From assembly GCA_037833965.1 (NCBI GenBank), contig AP031354.1, positions 28,188,001 to 28,252,000 of the forward strand: a stretch of DNA of 64,000 bases. The letters are read 5' to 3'. Shown here one piece after another: positions 38,707-52,300 of this stretch; the stretch's first letter is position 1, and each line of letters opens with the position of its first letter. The stretch comes from Marchantia polymorpha subsp. ruderalis (lineage: Eukaryota; Streptophyta; Marchantiopsida; Marchantiales; Marchantiaceae). A program made the position numbers and the translations under genes. The notes under the pieces were generated by a model that worked only from the letters and a program-made list of their open reading frames with translations, was not told the DNA's origin and made no database searches.

Positions 38707-41700
38707 ATGGGCGATGAGCCGGCGAATCACGGCGAGCAGCCATCAGCATTGGTCACTGAGACTGTACCCGATGGGCTCGTGAAAAAAGAAGTTCAGAGTG
38801 ATACAGAGAAAGCAGACACAGCAGCTGTGCAGGTGCAGCGGTTGTACAGGGGCTATCGGACGCGAAGAAATATCGCGGATGCAGCAGTCATGGCGCAAAA
38901 GTTTGGCTGGTATGTCTTATACAACCCTATATTAGATTAGACCAGTCCCCCCATCTAGCACTTGTCCTTTTTGGTTGCTTTACATCGTATATCTGAAGAT
39001 TCGATTCTTCGCCTTTTTTCTGCTCAATTTTAAGTTATAATAATCAAGACCACAAGCTGAACCTTAGAGATCTCAAATCAGTTTTGTAAATTGGCAGTAT
39101 CACATTTCTAAATGGCACGGATCTGGCTGGCCATCAGACTACTGCATAGTCCTAGTGAAAGTCTCCCGCGCTTAATGCCTTCAAACCTTCCTTAAGCCTG
39201 GCGACATTCATGAATGTAGCCTAAGATCATTTGCGATCCAGAAAAGACTAAGACTCGTTGGGATCTCATCGAGATATACCAGAATTGCCTGGATCAAGAA
39301 AATAAGCTTTTAGTGTGGGAGATTGACAATGAAGCAAGTCAATTAATGAATTGGAATTTGTACCTATCTCGCTCTGGTCTTCATTGTAGAAACGCCTGTA
39401 GCATTGCACTTGGAGAATGGCAGAGCTGCTCTTTGTTTCGTTTCTCGATGTTTTCTCCGACAGTTATGGTCGTATTGAAGATCTCCGGTTTCGTGACCAT
39501 TTGCGCCAAACCGATGATTGGGTGAACTAGTCATGGGGAAGGACTTCTGCCTTTCGACACTCTAGTAGAAGTATGTGTCGAAAGGTAGAAGTCCTCCACA
39601 CACATCCGGTGCATGACAGCACAAAATTCCGGAAAATTTGTTCTCGGGGCTATTCATAAAGTCATCAGGATTTCATTTGAGAGTTGGACATCTGCTGTTT
39701 GTAGTGGACTCTGGAGTCATCCAGCCAATTATGATTAGATACTCAGCAATTGGTTGCAACTTCTTACTTTCTCTCTACTTAAGATGAAATCAAGATAATC
39801 CAGTCGTTCCCATCTAGTTTACCGTTGTCTGGTGCGAAAATGAACTCTCCGTCTGAACCTTAGCTCTAGTATTCATCAGAATAATCGGAGTTCCTGACCA
39901 GTCAAAGTTCATGGATGATCAATAGTACTCTCTCATGAAAGTTGTTCAGAATTCTAGTCCACCTATCATGGTTGGAATGGTACATACTCAAGTACCTCTG
40001 AAAAATGAAAAATGGGAAAGGACTCTGCTCACTTGATTTGATAGCTGAAGGTTCCACCAATGAATGAGTATTCATGAGCGCATGTTGCATCTTTTCAGGT
40101 GGAATGTCGTGGATGGTGCTATGCTCCACCACAACTCGTCGCAGTTCTACGCTTACAGTAAACCCCAGAATGCTGCTCAACGCTGGGTGAGGCTGAAAAG
40201 GAAGGCTGCCAAGGTAGTGTATGCTCTTCGATCACGTGCTGCCGAAAATCCCACATGGGTGCTGACGTACTCTTACGAAGCAAGCAGGCATTGGCAAATG
40301 CATCTGTTTCTTGTGTCTATGTAGAACCGTAATCTCTGCTCCACAAGAACATTCAAAGCACGTTTTCATAGAGTGAGCCTAACTATTGTTTCAACTTATT
40401 TCGGCCGTTATTTCAGGTAGGAAAAGGTTTGTCCCAGAATGAACAAGCACGAAAATTGGCTCTTCAACACTGGCTCGAAGCTGTAAGTTTCCTCTATTAA
40501 ACGCTTATCCGTTCAGTAAGATATCTTCTCCATGCTCGCTGTTTCTTTTGTATTGTGCATGACCTTTAGCTCTAGAATGATGCCCTATGCATCATTGATC
40601 ATCAGCCGCATGCGTACAGAAATTACCTCCAAATAGCTCTCCTCTTTTACTTCGTTCCTTTTCATATTTATCACGGATCATTGAGAAATGTTATTTATTG
40701 GTGCATTTACTCCTTTCAAGGTTTTATAATATATGTTTGTCCTAGGACTCGTGCCGTAAAGTCGGGCTTATGGAAATGGACTTGAATCCTCTCTGAATTG
40801 ATTGAAATTGGGTGGAACAAGTTGGACTTATAGTGCATCGATACGTGGTATTTAAGAAGCAATATCTGAAGTAATCCAAGAGTCATGATACTGCAGATAG
40901 ACCCCAGGCACCGATATGGGCACAACTTGCACTTTTACTATGAAGCGTGGTGCAACAGCAACACTCAAGAACCGTTCTTCTACTGGTACTGAACTTCTCC
41001 ATGAGTGAACGATTGATCCATTTGAGCGAGATCTGATTAATTGTTTTCCAAGTGCTATTGCAGTCAAGCTTTACGCACCGGGACGTTGTGATTGTCTTTC
41101 AAGCCGTTCATTCTGATTGCATGGAAGGCCTTATTGCCAGCCACCTCCGGATTTAGCTTCTGCAGCTTTTCTTAAGAATCTTCTTTTCAGCATCCAGCAC
41201 ATTGTCTAAAACTCAAAGCGCTTAAAAGCATCTGAAGATCTTGTTTGCTCCTGCAGGCTAGATGTCGGCGAAGGTAAAGATCTGGAATTGGAGAAGTGCA
41301 AGAAATCGAAGCTACAAAATGAGCAAATCAGTTACCTCAGTCCTGTACGTGTCTTGCGAGATCATGATTCACGTTTTATGTTTTCTTCCAGCCTGAAACA
41401 TTCTTCACATGCTTGATATCCTTGCAAATTTCTGAAATTGCTTCAGTTCCAGATTTTGATCTATGGATATTGATACTCGACACGATTTGCAGAAAGAAAG
41501 GAAGTGGTTTGAGGTTTTGATTGAAGATGGAAAGCTGGTTTACAAAATGACTGAGAAACCCGTGGATACCCCCAAAGGAGAAAAGTGGATCTTTGTGATG
41601 AGTACCAGTGGAAAGCTGTATGTTGGCAAGGTATGGATCCTTCCTCAATATAGCATGCGTCTATGTTGCTCAGAGTAGGTGAACAAGGATACCTTTAAGT

Positions 41701-43170
41701 ACCGAAGGACTGTGCAAGACTGCAACTTACCGTCTACTGTTAGATGTACAATATATTCATGTACATTGTAATTCCAAAGGAAAAGACAATGCATCTGGCG
41801 TTTGTGATAGTGCTGTTCTAAACAGCAATTGTTTTGTATCCTCGTTGGTTTTTGCCTTCTGAGAATGTTTGCTGTCGACGTCATCTGAGTTGTTGCGGTT
41901 CGGTGCTACGTGTACAGAAGGAAAAAGGTAAACTGCAGCACTCAAGCTTTTTGGCCGGAGGAGCAACGATTGCGGCTGGAAGGCTTCTCGTCAGGAATGG
42001 AACCATAGAGGTATTTCTTTCTTCTGATGCATTTTGCTCTTGAGAGTCCATTTGGCTTGCATTTATGTAGTGATACTCTCGGTTTAAGAGCTAAGATCAT
42101 AACTGATGACTCTCTGGATGTCTTTAAGAAGTTATTGTCTCTTGTAAGCTCATGAGTACTTCACTATATCTTTGTCTGCAGCTTATGGAAGCGCACAGTG
42201 GACATTATCATCCCACTCCAGACAATTTCAAAGAGCTCATCACCATCCTTACTGATAGCGGTGCTGATTTAACCATGGCAAAGGTAAGAAAAATGCAGTA
42301 CCTGAAAGATGGAAATTTCTTAACTTGACGAGAGGTTGTAGATCACTCCCCAGTTCGTGGAATGATTTCAGGTAGTCCTGAGATGTGTTTCCAACACATA
42401 TCAAATGAAGATATCGCTGAAGTAGTACTGATCTATTCTCTCGTCGTCCAGTCGGAGATCCGCTTGCGAGACCTTTTTTGGGACTCAGCTCCAGGTTCCT
42501 TCTCATATTGAAGATAGGTCCCCCAATTTGACAGTTTTCCTCGTTTTCTCTGCAGGTACAATACACTACAGAGGACTTGTTGCCTTCGTCGGGCAGTGCG
42601 AACTCGAGGTCGGGCACGGGCGGTATCTCTCACCAAGAAACCATCGAGGAAGATGTTCTAGATGATGAACTGCAGAGCATGATACTGGCCGATAATCAGA
42701 ACGCTTCCAACGCTGGTGAGGTGGAACCGATCGAAGCCACGGATGCAGTCGATAGTAAGACAACATTTGTGGGGTCTGGGAAGCCCAACAAGCTCGACAG
42801 AAGCCTCAGCAAGATGACCCCGAAGGAGATCGAAAGCCTGAAGGGTTTCAGACTAGAGATCATGCAGCCAGCACGAGCATCCAGCCAGCTCCAGTCGGAG
42901 CAGGACGAGAAAGCAGTTGAGAAGGCAATCGAAGCTGTGTGTGACAGAGCAGCTCCCGACAGCCCCTCCCCTCGACCTCCTTTCGTTCACAATAAGCACA
43001 AACTGTTCGGACCGGCCATGCGGACTTTCAGCAGGCTTGACATAGATTACTGCACTCGTGCTGTGCAGGAACACGAGGCTCAGAAACCACAGTCGGAGCT
43101 CAACCCTAACACCAAGAGGCACTTGATCAGGAGGTTGTCCATGAGCCGGCCAGTTGTATCACCAACTTGA
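38707..43170 (+). CDS. IQM: IQM-family calmodulin-binding protein
   Basis: Nine exons, all GT-AG and in phase: 38707-38909, 40099-40213, 40417-40482, 40897-40985, 41257-41344, 41493-41630, 41918-42010, 42182-42283 and 42556-43170. They give 502 residues, the usual IQM size. An IQ motif lies at 43-54 ([12 protein letters not shown]), the calcium-independent calmodulin site. It is followed by the family core: [35 protein letters not shown], then [39 protein letters not shown] and AHSGHYHPT. The last exon encodes an acidic, Ser-rich, poorly conserved tail ending [16 protein letters not shown] proteins of flowering plants act in the cytosol and nucleus and bind calmodulin in stress, light and hormone responses. 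Arabidopsis IQM1 is reported to bind catalase 2. The start fits family length, and the ATG lies directly before conserved sequence. Intron 1 is long (1.2 kb) and may hold regulatory sequence. Confidence 0.94.
39541..39594. repeat. 20-bp hairpin in intron 1 of the IQM gene
   Basis: GGACTTCTGCCTTTCGACAC (39541-39560) pairs with 39575-39594. There is a single position that would be G:U in RNA, and the loop is 14 nt. It lies within the 1.2-kb first intron, so it would be transcribed with the IQM gene. It shares the TCGACAC word beside the loop with the hairpin at 9456-9500. Confidence 0.9.
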
Positions 43171-45290
43171 GACCAGACGCAATTTATGTATGAATCTAGA
43201 AAACACTTTTGGTATCGAGGTTCAGCTGGTGCAACATCTGCACTGCTTGCATAGAAAAATTACCCGACAGTGGAAAATCCCTTCAGGCCTAGTGGAGGTG
43301 AGGTGTAGGGAGCATTTCTTTAAACGTAGCTTGTGTAGAAATTCTCGAGAATTGGATTGGCAGCTTTCAATCTGTGTAAATAAGATTCAAATATTACAAA
43401 GTGGTTCCTTTCTGGAGCTGTGGCCACGGCCTGGGAAGGTTTTCCGATTAGAAAATGTGTGTCCCCTTGTCCATGATGAATTCCCAATTCGTGACAAACT
43501 TACACGAAAGTAACTTTCGTCCGGGAAGCATATTATCTTCATGAATTCATTTTGAAGTATAGAATTACTTCACTCCTACCGACCAGAAACAATGTATTTT
43601 ACTACCTAATTTTTTTCAAGGCTGTGAAGCCTGAATGTTCCTGACGACAACCGCTGTCAAGCAAGTCCCGGGTCTACTTTCGAAGGATTGTTCGGGACCA
43701 ATGCTGTCAGTCCAATTTCGGGCTCCCTGTCTGTGAAGTCTATTTGCCGGCTGACTTAGGACAGCTTTCAAGTAGTCTTCAGATTCTGTCTACTTCAGTT
43801 AGTGTCGTGTTCTTCACGGAGACAAGGCAAGCTGACATGCATGACTCGCAGATTACTTTGTCTTCCCAAAATCCCCATGCGATTCATCTTAATTATGGAT
43901 GGATTGTGCGTGAAAGACAATCAAAGATTGGCATTTTGTTTGTGGCAAAAGGCCCCTTGGAATTTAGAGTCCTCGTTCCAGAAAAAAACTCGGATGAGGC
44001 TAAACAGGGAGAAAGCCATTGTAACTACGAAATTGGGTGCGGTTCGCTGCAACTGTGCCTTCGATTTGAAGAGGAAAAATGGAAATAATTACTGTAATAT
44101 AAAACTGATTCAATATAGTAGACAAGTCGCCATCCATGCAAAATGAGTTTACCTTATGGTGTATGTATCAATGAGCAAGTTCTCAGAGTGTTCTTGATTT
44201 CTCCCATTCTCTGTGTACACTTGTTGGTACTATCGGCTCCTTCAAGGTTATTCCCGTCATCTTTGTCTACATTATATTGCAAGGATTTTGACGTAGAGAT
44301 GCGTTGTCATTAGAGCACTCCTAGATATCGATCCAGATTAGGTTTTCTCGCTGATGGGGCTAATAAAATCTTTTAATGTTGTCTCGTATCACGAAATTTT
44401 GTTAGGTACAACGTTTTTAAGATTGAAAATCTTGTCTCCTCTACCATCATGGAGTTTTTTACATGATTACTTCACAATTTTACTGTCTGTCATTTGTAAG
44501 TTTCGTCATAGGCACTCTAGTCCTACATGTGAGCTCTCTCTTAGATTTGATTCTTCACCTTCGACGAACTTATCTTCTCTGAACTCTCCTTCCCGAGCAC
44601 AAAGACTACGAGCTCGTGCAGCCAACTCTCACGATTATGACACTCTTGGATTTCGTTCGCTTCTTCTAGTCCGAGAGCAAACCAAATTACAGTCTTCAAA
44701 AACACCCATCTCATGCGGTAATCACCTCTCACGACCATGTGAGGACTCCTTACCACCTCAAACCGAAAACCCTCCACTATCCTCTTGGCTTTCCCTTATA
44801 AGTTTCTTCCTGATTGTGTTCTCTGCAATCCTTCCTCCCAAATCATTCTTTTGAATTCTCGATCTTTCTCCTCTTTCCGTGATCGTTTCTCCGAATCTCA
44901 TACCCTCTTCCGATTTCTTGACTGTTATTTTAAAATCCCGATCGTCTTGATCGTTATTCCAATGTCCTGAATGTTCGCTCGAGTATTTGATCGTTCTTCC
45001 GAATTCATCACCATCTTCACATTCCTTCGATCAATTATCCCTTTGCTCGATACTTTCCTTCTGTCTCTATGAACCCTCTCTTCGACACACCTCCTCTGTA
45101 ACTCACATTTCTCGCCACTCAAGAACGATACGATTTATTTTTTGGACGCTGACCGGGTGCGTGACCGGGTGGCTCCTCTGCGACAGTAACCAAACTCGTT
45201 GTGACACTTCCATGGCCAAAAATGGGTTCCGAGAATTTAGCAAACGGTTCAGAAGACTTATCGAATACTTAAATTAACGAGGACATGGAC
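43171..45290. other. 3' flank of the IQM gene and pyrimidine-rich tract
   Basis: The first several hundred bases are probably 3' untranslated sequence of the IQM gene. From about 44.5 to 45.13 kb the plus strand is markedly pyrimidine-rich (repeated TCTCC, TTCTTC, CTTCC and TTCCGA words). Open frames there (for example 44354-44854) are composition-driven and Ser/Leu/Pro-rich, without a domain. Confidence 0.45.
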
Positions 45291-47350
45291 ATGTGATGTT
45301 GCACTATACATGTCAAATATAATGTTTGCTATATGCTTAACAATTTTTGTTAATCCTTGATACGGTTTGGAATCACCTGGACACATAAATGTGATGTGCA
45401 AAATATGAATTGTACACGTAATTTGTTTTTTTATCATGCTGGTGTCGTGTAACTGGACCTCAATATGGATAGTGTCATCATCGTTTACAAATAGCCTTGT
45501 TACATCACAATGAAATATTTTTTAATGTTTCATCCATAAATGGTGTATCTCATAATGATGTATGATGAGATACTTTTATGTATAGATTGTGGGTGAATTG
45601 ATAAACATCAAAGTTTCTAGTTGTATGTGTATGCAAAAAGTTTAGTTCTTTCTTTTATTTTTTAAAAATGAATTCTACCATTTTTTTGAGAGTGCAAGAG
45701 AGTATGTTATATTCAATTTGTCTTATTGGAATATTATTTCTGTTGCAATATGTATCCATACATAGATTAAAAAACATTGGATGAAACAATGGAAAAAAAT
45801 GGATCATTAATTAGAGATTTCTTCAAATACTTTGTAGTTTGTATAGAATTTAAAATACATAGTTTGATTATAATAAATGAAAATATTTGATGTTTTTATT
45901 ATTCTCTAGAACCATTTATTTCTTCTTTTCATCATCTTAATATCTAAGATATTTATTCTCTACACCAGTTAAAATTTATTTATGAGCTTTCCTTACAGAT
46001 TAATGCTCGTTGAGTTGCAATCTAAGAAACCTTTGTATAAGTTTTAATTCAAACATGTTTACAGATCTAGACTAGCATTTATATTATTAAATTGACGTTA
46101 TTGTTTTTATAAAGAATATTGAAAACCATGTATATTGATTCTAGAGTGAAGTTAAAATTGCGAGTAGATAATAAGATAATTTGATTCAAGATGAATTCTA
46201 TTGAAATTATGTAAAATGATAAAACGATATGAAAATATCATATTTAATGATACATTGATGACATGAAAAAGATAAAATTGAATATTTTTTTAATTGCATC
46301 ACAATAAAATAAATTCTGGAAAATACATCTTTGTTTAGATAAGATATCTAGGTCAAATTATCTATATATTTCAACTATAGAAGTATAAATACATATATCT
46401 TAAAAATATTTATAAACTAGTGTATACAGTCACATAATAATGAAATTTGACTAAATTTGCTACACACCAAAAGAAGAGATATTTCATTTTGGTTAGTATA
46501 GTTGGAGTTTTGTTTACTTTTTGGCAAAAAATCACCATTCTGGCCTAAAACACCATACAAGTTGAAAGTTAAAGTACCAGAGTAATCAGCTATAGGAGAA
46601 GAAGAAATTTACCCTATGTTTGTGTCAGATGTTGCTTCATAACTAGCCATTCATTAAGATGTCATCAGATACAGTTCCATGTGTAACATAAGCACAACGT
46701 TTTGAAAATTACAATTTTTGACTATAACTCAAATCAGTTGCAAGTCACGTGCAAAAATCTACCCTCCCTTGCAATAGCAAAACATCATATTGCAGAGTAC
46801 ATCACGGAAAGCTGCTATATGCACTCCAAAAACACAAAATTTTATATTCGATCTTGCTTCATTGGACTTAGTACCCAATAGATGGAGTTTTTTTTAGATA
46901 TGTTGTTTCATTCGTTTATTCACCTATAATGGAATGATAATATTATCTCCCTTAATTTTTTGTTTTAGCGTCCAACTTTGGTTAAGAGAAAGAAAGCAAC
47001 TAAATGAGAAAATTGTGAAAAAATGAGATTCAGTGAATGTAATACTAGATCATCTAGAAATATGTTTGTTCACAAGAAAAAAATTCACAAAGTGAAATGC
47101 TATGTCATTTAAAGAGATGGTACATTTCAAATATAGACGCATCATCTACTGTAGTCAGCATAATATGAAGTTTGCTGCAATAGAGAGTAATAACTACATA
47201 GACTGATACATCACTGTAACAAAAAAAAATGAGAAATAAAGATGACAAAGTAGATGAGAGAAGTATGTGTCACTTTGGCGGAGATATACCAACAAGGAAC
47301 ACACGGTGCATCTAAGTTACTTACCAATGGATAACAAAGTTCCAAAAAAA
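45291..47350. other. A+T-rich gene-free block
   Basis: About 2 kb of very A+T-rich DNA with sharp edges against more balanced sequence on both sides and no open frame of note. It resembles the A+T-rich DNA at 15-18.9 kb and may be decayed repeat DNA. I see no terminal repeats that would define an element. Confidence 0.45.
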
Positions 47351-47363
47351 CTTTTAAAATTCT

Positions 47364-47666
47364 TTAAAAAAATGATCCGAGCTCTGTTTGACTCCCCAAC
47401 TGTTGTGCAGACTCAGTCAACTTCAAAAAGCTGAGCTGTGCCTTGTCGACATCATCGATCAATATCGCTCGCAACCCCGTCAAGAGGGAATTGGAGGCCC
47501 CCATTGACGCAGCAGATGCCCACAAAAGGGACTCTAGCTCTTGCGTCCGCACGGTCATCGTCCGATTGCGGAGGGCTGCCCTTAGCGACATTGACCGGTT
47601 AATCCGGTTACCGGTGATGGTCTCAACGATGAAGAAGTGTTCTCTGATCAAGAAGGAGATGAGCAA
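47364..47666 (-). other. possible terminal exon, unknown product
   Basis: A minus-strand frame of about 100 codons ends at a stop near 47364. It stands out from the A+T-rich DNA around it by balanced composition and a protein-like residue mix (RINRSMSLRAALRNRTM, LESLLWASAASMGASNSL, DDVDKAQLSFLKLTE). It has no ATG at its upstream end and is preceded on the minus strand by an acceptor-like cctag, so it would be a last exon. I found no convincing upstream exon at 47.7-48.4 kb and do not recognise the product. It may be a gene remnant. Confidence 0.28.
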
Positions 47667-47699
47667 GCTCTAGGAGCGAAGGAATTTACTTTGCAGCTA

Positions 47700-49100
47700 T
47701 TGGTTGCAGCATTTGGTTGAGCCCTGTGCAAGCTGCAGGATCCCTGACATAAGCATGCTATGCAGATTGAGCGTCATTGGTACATATCCTAAAAATTTTA
47801 TGAAAAAGAATAAAGGCACACATGAAAATTAAACAAGCTAATGTAATCCGAAGTCAGGTTTACTTGCTTGAACCATGAAGGAGTTTGAAAATCTAGAGTC
47901 ACTTTATGCGCAATGTCGCTGGACAAATTGCCTTGATCACTATGATTGAAACAAATCTATTCGGTTTATAGCCAGAGTCTACAACATAGAGATATCGTGG
48001 CTCTTCATAGAATCCAAATACAGCAACTACGAGTCTTCCAATCTACGTTTCTGAACTCTGAAAAAGACCAGCACTCACTCTACTCTATGTCTGAAACTAA
48101 GAGTATCTCGTCCATCAGGCATCCGCAGCGACCGGTGAGTCCGGTCGCGGAAGAACGTTCTCATGCAATTCCTGGCCGCAGTCCGCTGACGTCACAGAGG
48201 GTTTTACCAGGTCCGACCACATCCACAATGCGTACTTTTGCTCTACTCCTCGGTCCCCACTGTGACTGCGTCCGACGTCCATTTCTGCGCACGATGGCAT
48301 AGTCGTTCGGAGAGGTTGTTCCATGCAAGGGAACCGCGTCGATCGCAACCGCGGTCCGCTCCCGGTAGTTAGTTCAGTTAGGGAGCGAGTCGAAGAAGTG
48401 GCAGGAACCACGTACCTCGAAATCCGTTCCCTGGCGCGGTCCTACCTTCGGACGGGATTGGCATGAGGCCAATCACGGGTTCGAATCAGTTGAGCGATGA
48501 AACTTGCCGTCCACTTCTTCTACCCCGTGTAAGGAAAGGCGCCGGCGTCCGGGTGGCGGCGCGGGTTTGACATCAGCGCCACCCGCAGCCCGCTTTCGTC
48601 CAGACCGCGCGCCGAATCGGGAACAACGAGACGGAATAGGACCGGAGGCTGGACGACGGGCTTTTCGGAGCTTTTCAGTCCGACGGTCCGTTCGGGACAC
48701 GCGTCACGAGAGGACGTGGAAGGAAGGAAGGGAAGAGGGCCCGAAAAGCTGAAAGACAGTACGTCGGACCAACAGATGTGGATTGACGGCGTGTTTCCTT
48801 TTCGGGCAACATTGCGAGACAGCCAGAGGTCAACGAGGATCCCGATCCCCCTCTCCACGTGTCGCGAAAGGGACTCGCGTGACTCCGCAACTCGGGGTCC
48901 AGATCCATGCCGCAAAGCTGACCTGGCTCCCGCGGTCGTCGAAAGCTCTCTGAACTCGGCCGTCGGTTTCGCCGGTTCGTCGGCGGAATGCGGTCGCTTC
49001 TGAGCCCGGTGCCGTGGATTCGAACGACGAGTTTGCGTTTCTGTTCGCCGGCGCAGAGCTTCGCTCGCTCGGCTTCGGAGACGGACGTATCATGCTGGGG
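47700..49100. other. promoter-side region of the AT3G12590-like gene
   Basis: The sequence becomes increasingly G+C-rich toward 49.3 kb. Overlapping open frames on both strands (48473-49270) have Arg/Pro/Gly-rich, composition-driven translations and no domain. This is most simply read as promoter and 5' leader DNA. Confidence 0.4.
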
Positions 49101-49109
49101 GCGGCAATG

Positions 49110-49327
49110 GCATGATGTCGAGGGGCGAGAAGGAGAAGGGGGAGGGGGAGGGGAAGGAGAAGCACCAGCAGAAGAAGGAGCTGGGGAGCAGGGGGCAAGG
49201 GGAAAGGGGCAAGGGAAGGGGGAGGGGGAGGGGCAAGGAAGGGAAGACAGGCGAGAGTGAAGAGAAGCACTAGAGGGGGGAGGGGCAGGGGACGCTCGCT
49301 CGCTGCTCCCTCGGCCAGCAGCGAGCG
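49110..49327 (+). promoter_or_regulatory. purine-rich, G-quadruplex-prone 5' leader
   Basis: Directly upstream of the ATG at 49328 the plus strand is almost all purine in long stretches, with G-run clusters at about 49137-49153, 49199-49233 and 49275-49291 (for example GGGGGAGGGGGAGGGG). Four or more G-runs of three or more lie within short distances, so the transcript could form G-quadruplexes. The duplex could form triplex DNA. Confidence 0.6.
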
Positions 49328-52300
49328 ATGGTGCAGGAAGGGGGGCGAGGAGGCAGTGGAGGGGCAGGGGAGGGATCGACAGTTTCAGCAGGAGGAGGAG
49401 GAGGTGGTGCAGCAGCAGCAGCAGCAGCGGGGATGATGAGGGGGGACGCGCCGGGGGTAGGCCGGATGGGGGACGGAGGAGTAGGAGGTGGTGGAGTCTC
49501 AGGAGCTGGGGGTGTGAGTTTCGGTGGTGCTTTAGGTGTTGGCTTCGGTGGTGCTTTAGGCGGAGGAGGACTCGGGAATGGTGGTGGTCAGGAGCGAGGA
49601 GGAGCAGCAGGGATTTCGCGGATTTCGCAGCTCGGAGGTCATACGAGGCAGCGGCCGCAGCAGAGGAAGCATCCGGAGCCCTTGCGTCGAGCTGTTGCCA
49701 ATTGCTTGTCCGCCTCTTACAATGCCACTGCCTCAGCTTTCACATCTGAAGCCGTTCGCACTTTACAGGTTACCACTTTTTTTCAGAACGATGTGTTCTT
49801 GCCCTTAGGTCACATTAGTAAACAACGCGAAATTTGGAGATGGTCACTCGCTTGTGACCTGCACGAGATTTAAAAAACTCCGAATTTGGTGATGAATCAC
49901 AATGAACGATTTTGCTCACTTCATAGCGCTCAAAACATTCAAAGCATTAGGCGAATAGAGTTGAATCTGGATATAGCATGGATTTTGACGATGTGGGATG
50001 CGGTAAATTCATCGGCGTATGGAGCACGGCATGAAAATTTTTGTAGGTGACCTGGGCGACTAGTAGGAATATGTTCGGAACAACTTATTCTGCCGGGCCG
50101 ATGTGGCCCTGTACTAGTGCTCTGTAAGAAAGATGTCTTTAGTTGCTTTATTACCTGCATTGGTACGGAGCTCTTTTTCTGATTTTTTTACAGAGCAAGT
50201 ATTTACGTTGATAGGCACCTCGATTAGCTCAGAGTAATAATTTCCTACTAATCAATGAAAGAAAAAATGGTTAACTCGGATTTGTTGGGTTTCAAGTTCT
50301 GACGATTGCCATTCAAATTCAGTTCATCAGATTATTGCTCTTTAACCAACTCTGTCTTTCTCGTCACCAGCTTGTCAGTCTTACAACTGTATGCCTCAAT
50401 TAATAATCAAATTGTTATCTCGTGATCAGGATTACCTTGCGAACTCTTCTACTATGGATTCTGCATATATTGTCCTACTGGATCACGCCCTTGCGGAAAG
50501 GGATCGGAGGTTAGCTTTTGCAAATCTCAGTTCTCTTTGGTCTTTCGTGTTTAAATCACTGGGCAGCCCTATCGCAAATACTTAGAGATGAACTATAGTC
50601 AGAGTGGACTCCAGCGCACAGTATCCTCCGAGCATTCCAGTACTTGTGAATTTATGCGAAGTACACGTTTTTTGCTGGAAATGAGCGGGAATTTTCACTC
50701 GCATGTTCAGGATGATCGCGTTGACATATAACAGCTTGCAGGCAAGGGTATAGTGGGACATGAAAAAGTGAACAATTGTCTCTACAAGAGAGCTCTTTGT
50801 CTAGAAAGTAAAACCCTGATGGATATGCTGCTTCAAATTTTCTAAAGAGCAGAGGAGCACGGTGCTGACGTTTTTATTATGTTTGCAGCCCCCCTGTTAT
50901 TACCAAGTGCGTTTCATTGCTCAAGAGATACCTATTCAGGTAAGGGGTTATTTGACGTACTTGGTCTCAAGATTCTTGTCCTTCTATGATAAGCTCTTAA
51001 CGCAAAAAAGACATTCACTTGTATTTTTAGCCTGTCATTGTCCGAACACCGAAGCTGAGGTGTGCTAGTAGCTTTAGAACAACTCGAAGAAAGGAATGTT
51101 GGGGAACTTCATCTTTCAGAATACACTGCACGCAAGCAAGATATTCGAGTTGTCAATGTGCATAAACCCAACAATCTGGTGTCTTGTTAGTCACTGGTAG
51201 TGATAGGTGCGTTAACCTATGGCGCTGCTTAGCGTCATATCAACACCCATGGAGAACTGTCAGGCGTTCCTTAAACCCAAGCTCTCACGGAAAGCTTGGG
51301 TCGAAGAATCTCTGAGTCATTGAACTTTGTTGCGGTTTCATACAATCAATATTTGACAATTTTTGTGTCACCCTAAGTCCGTTTCTCCAGCGATTATCAA
51401 TGAGCTGAATGCGAAAGCTCGTTTTGTTAAAAAAAACACTCATTATTTATGAATCTTCTCTTGGATTCGTAATTGTAAATGGTGGAAAGTGAAGACGAGT
51501 GGGAGTTAGATGTAACCCCATAAAGTAAGGAGACGCCCTATTTGAGGTGCATGATAGGTTCTTAATAAGCTTGGATATGTACAGAAAGTAAGGATTCTAG
51601 GGTATACACCTACGCTTTATTTTTTATACATATCCATACATGTGCGCAGTGATATTTTTGTATTCCAACTTGCGTTGTTGGGCTTTTGGGGATGCAGATA
51701 TGTTCCTAGACCAGCTACTCTTCAACAAATCGATGCTTTCTGTGGAGGTCTCATAGCAGAATGCCAGGCTGCAGGAAATATTGCTGGGAAGAGGACTACC
51801 CCCTGGGTGCCACCAGTGAATGAACACGGCCCTTCCAGCAGCCAAGGAACACCACCGTCACCAAGTGCAACATCATTACCATTTGCGTCAGATGCTCTTG
51901 TAAAATCCCTGGTATACGTTAGAGCTCTAGTGGCTCGTAATCTTCCTCGGTTATCTTTCCATTCTTCCAATAACATGCCTTCCTTAGCTAAACCTTTGAA
52001 ACCAGCTTTACCATCCCCACGTACGAGACCTTTTACAAGCCCATATGACAGAGGGCTGAAGAGAGCTGTACCAGACGACAGGGAAGCTGTGAAGTCGGCA
52101 GCTATGTGCATATCGGGCTTGGAGGAGATCGACGAAGAAGACGTAGACTACATCGCTGTGGACGTAATGAAGTGGCGATGGCTTGGTGGCAAAGGCCAGC
52201 CGTCTTGGGCTCCTTCACCGGTCATGATGGACAGGTGTATAAGACTTACACAGAACATTCAGAGCATGATAAGCATTGCTTCATTGTTGTGTTACTGGAC

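Noticed and set aside
44354-44854. 166-codon plus-strand open frame
   Set aside because: Ser/Leu/Pro-rich translation that follows from the pyrimidine-rich tract, with no domain or homologue recognised.
48366-48490. Second tRNA-like pair (TAGTTCAGTTAGG and GGGTTCGAATC)
   Set aside because: The boxes are about 105 bases apart and the T-stem does not pair, so this is not a tRNA. A decayed tRNA-derived SINE cannot be shown.
48473-49270. Several 75-146-codon open frames on both strands upstream of the AT3G12590-like gene
   Set aside because: Arg/Pro/Gly-rich or Leu/Pro-rich mirror-image translations of G+C-rich or purine-rich DNA. They lie in what looks like a promoter and leader.
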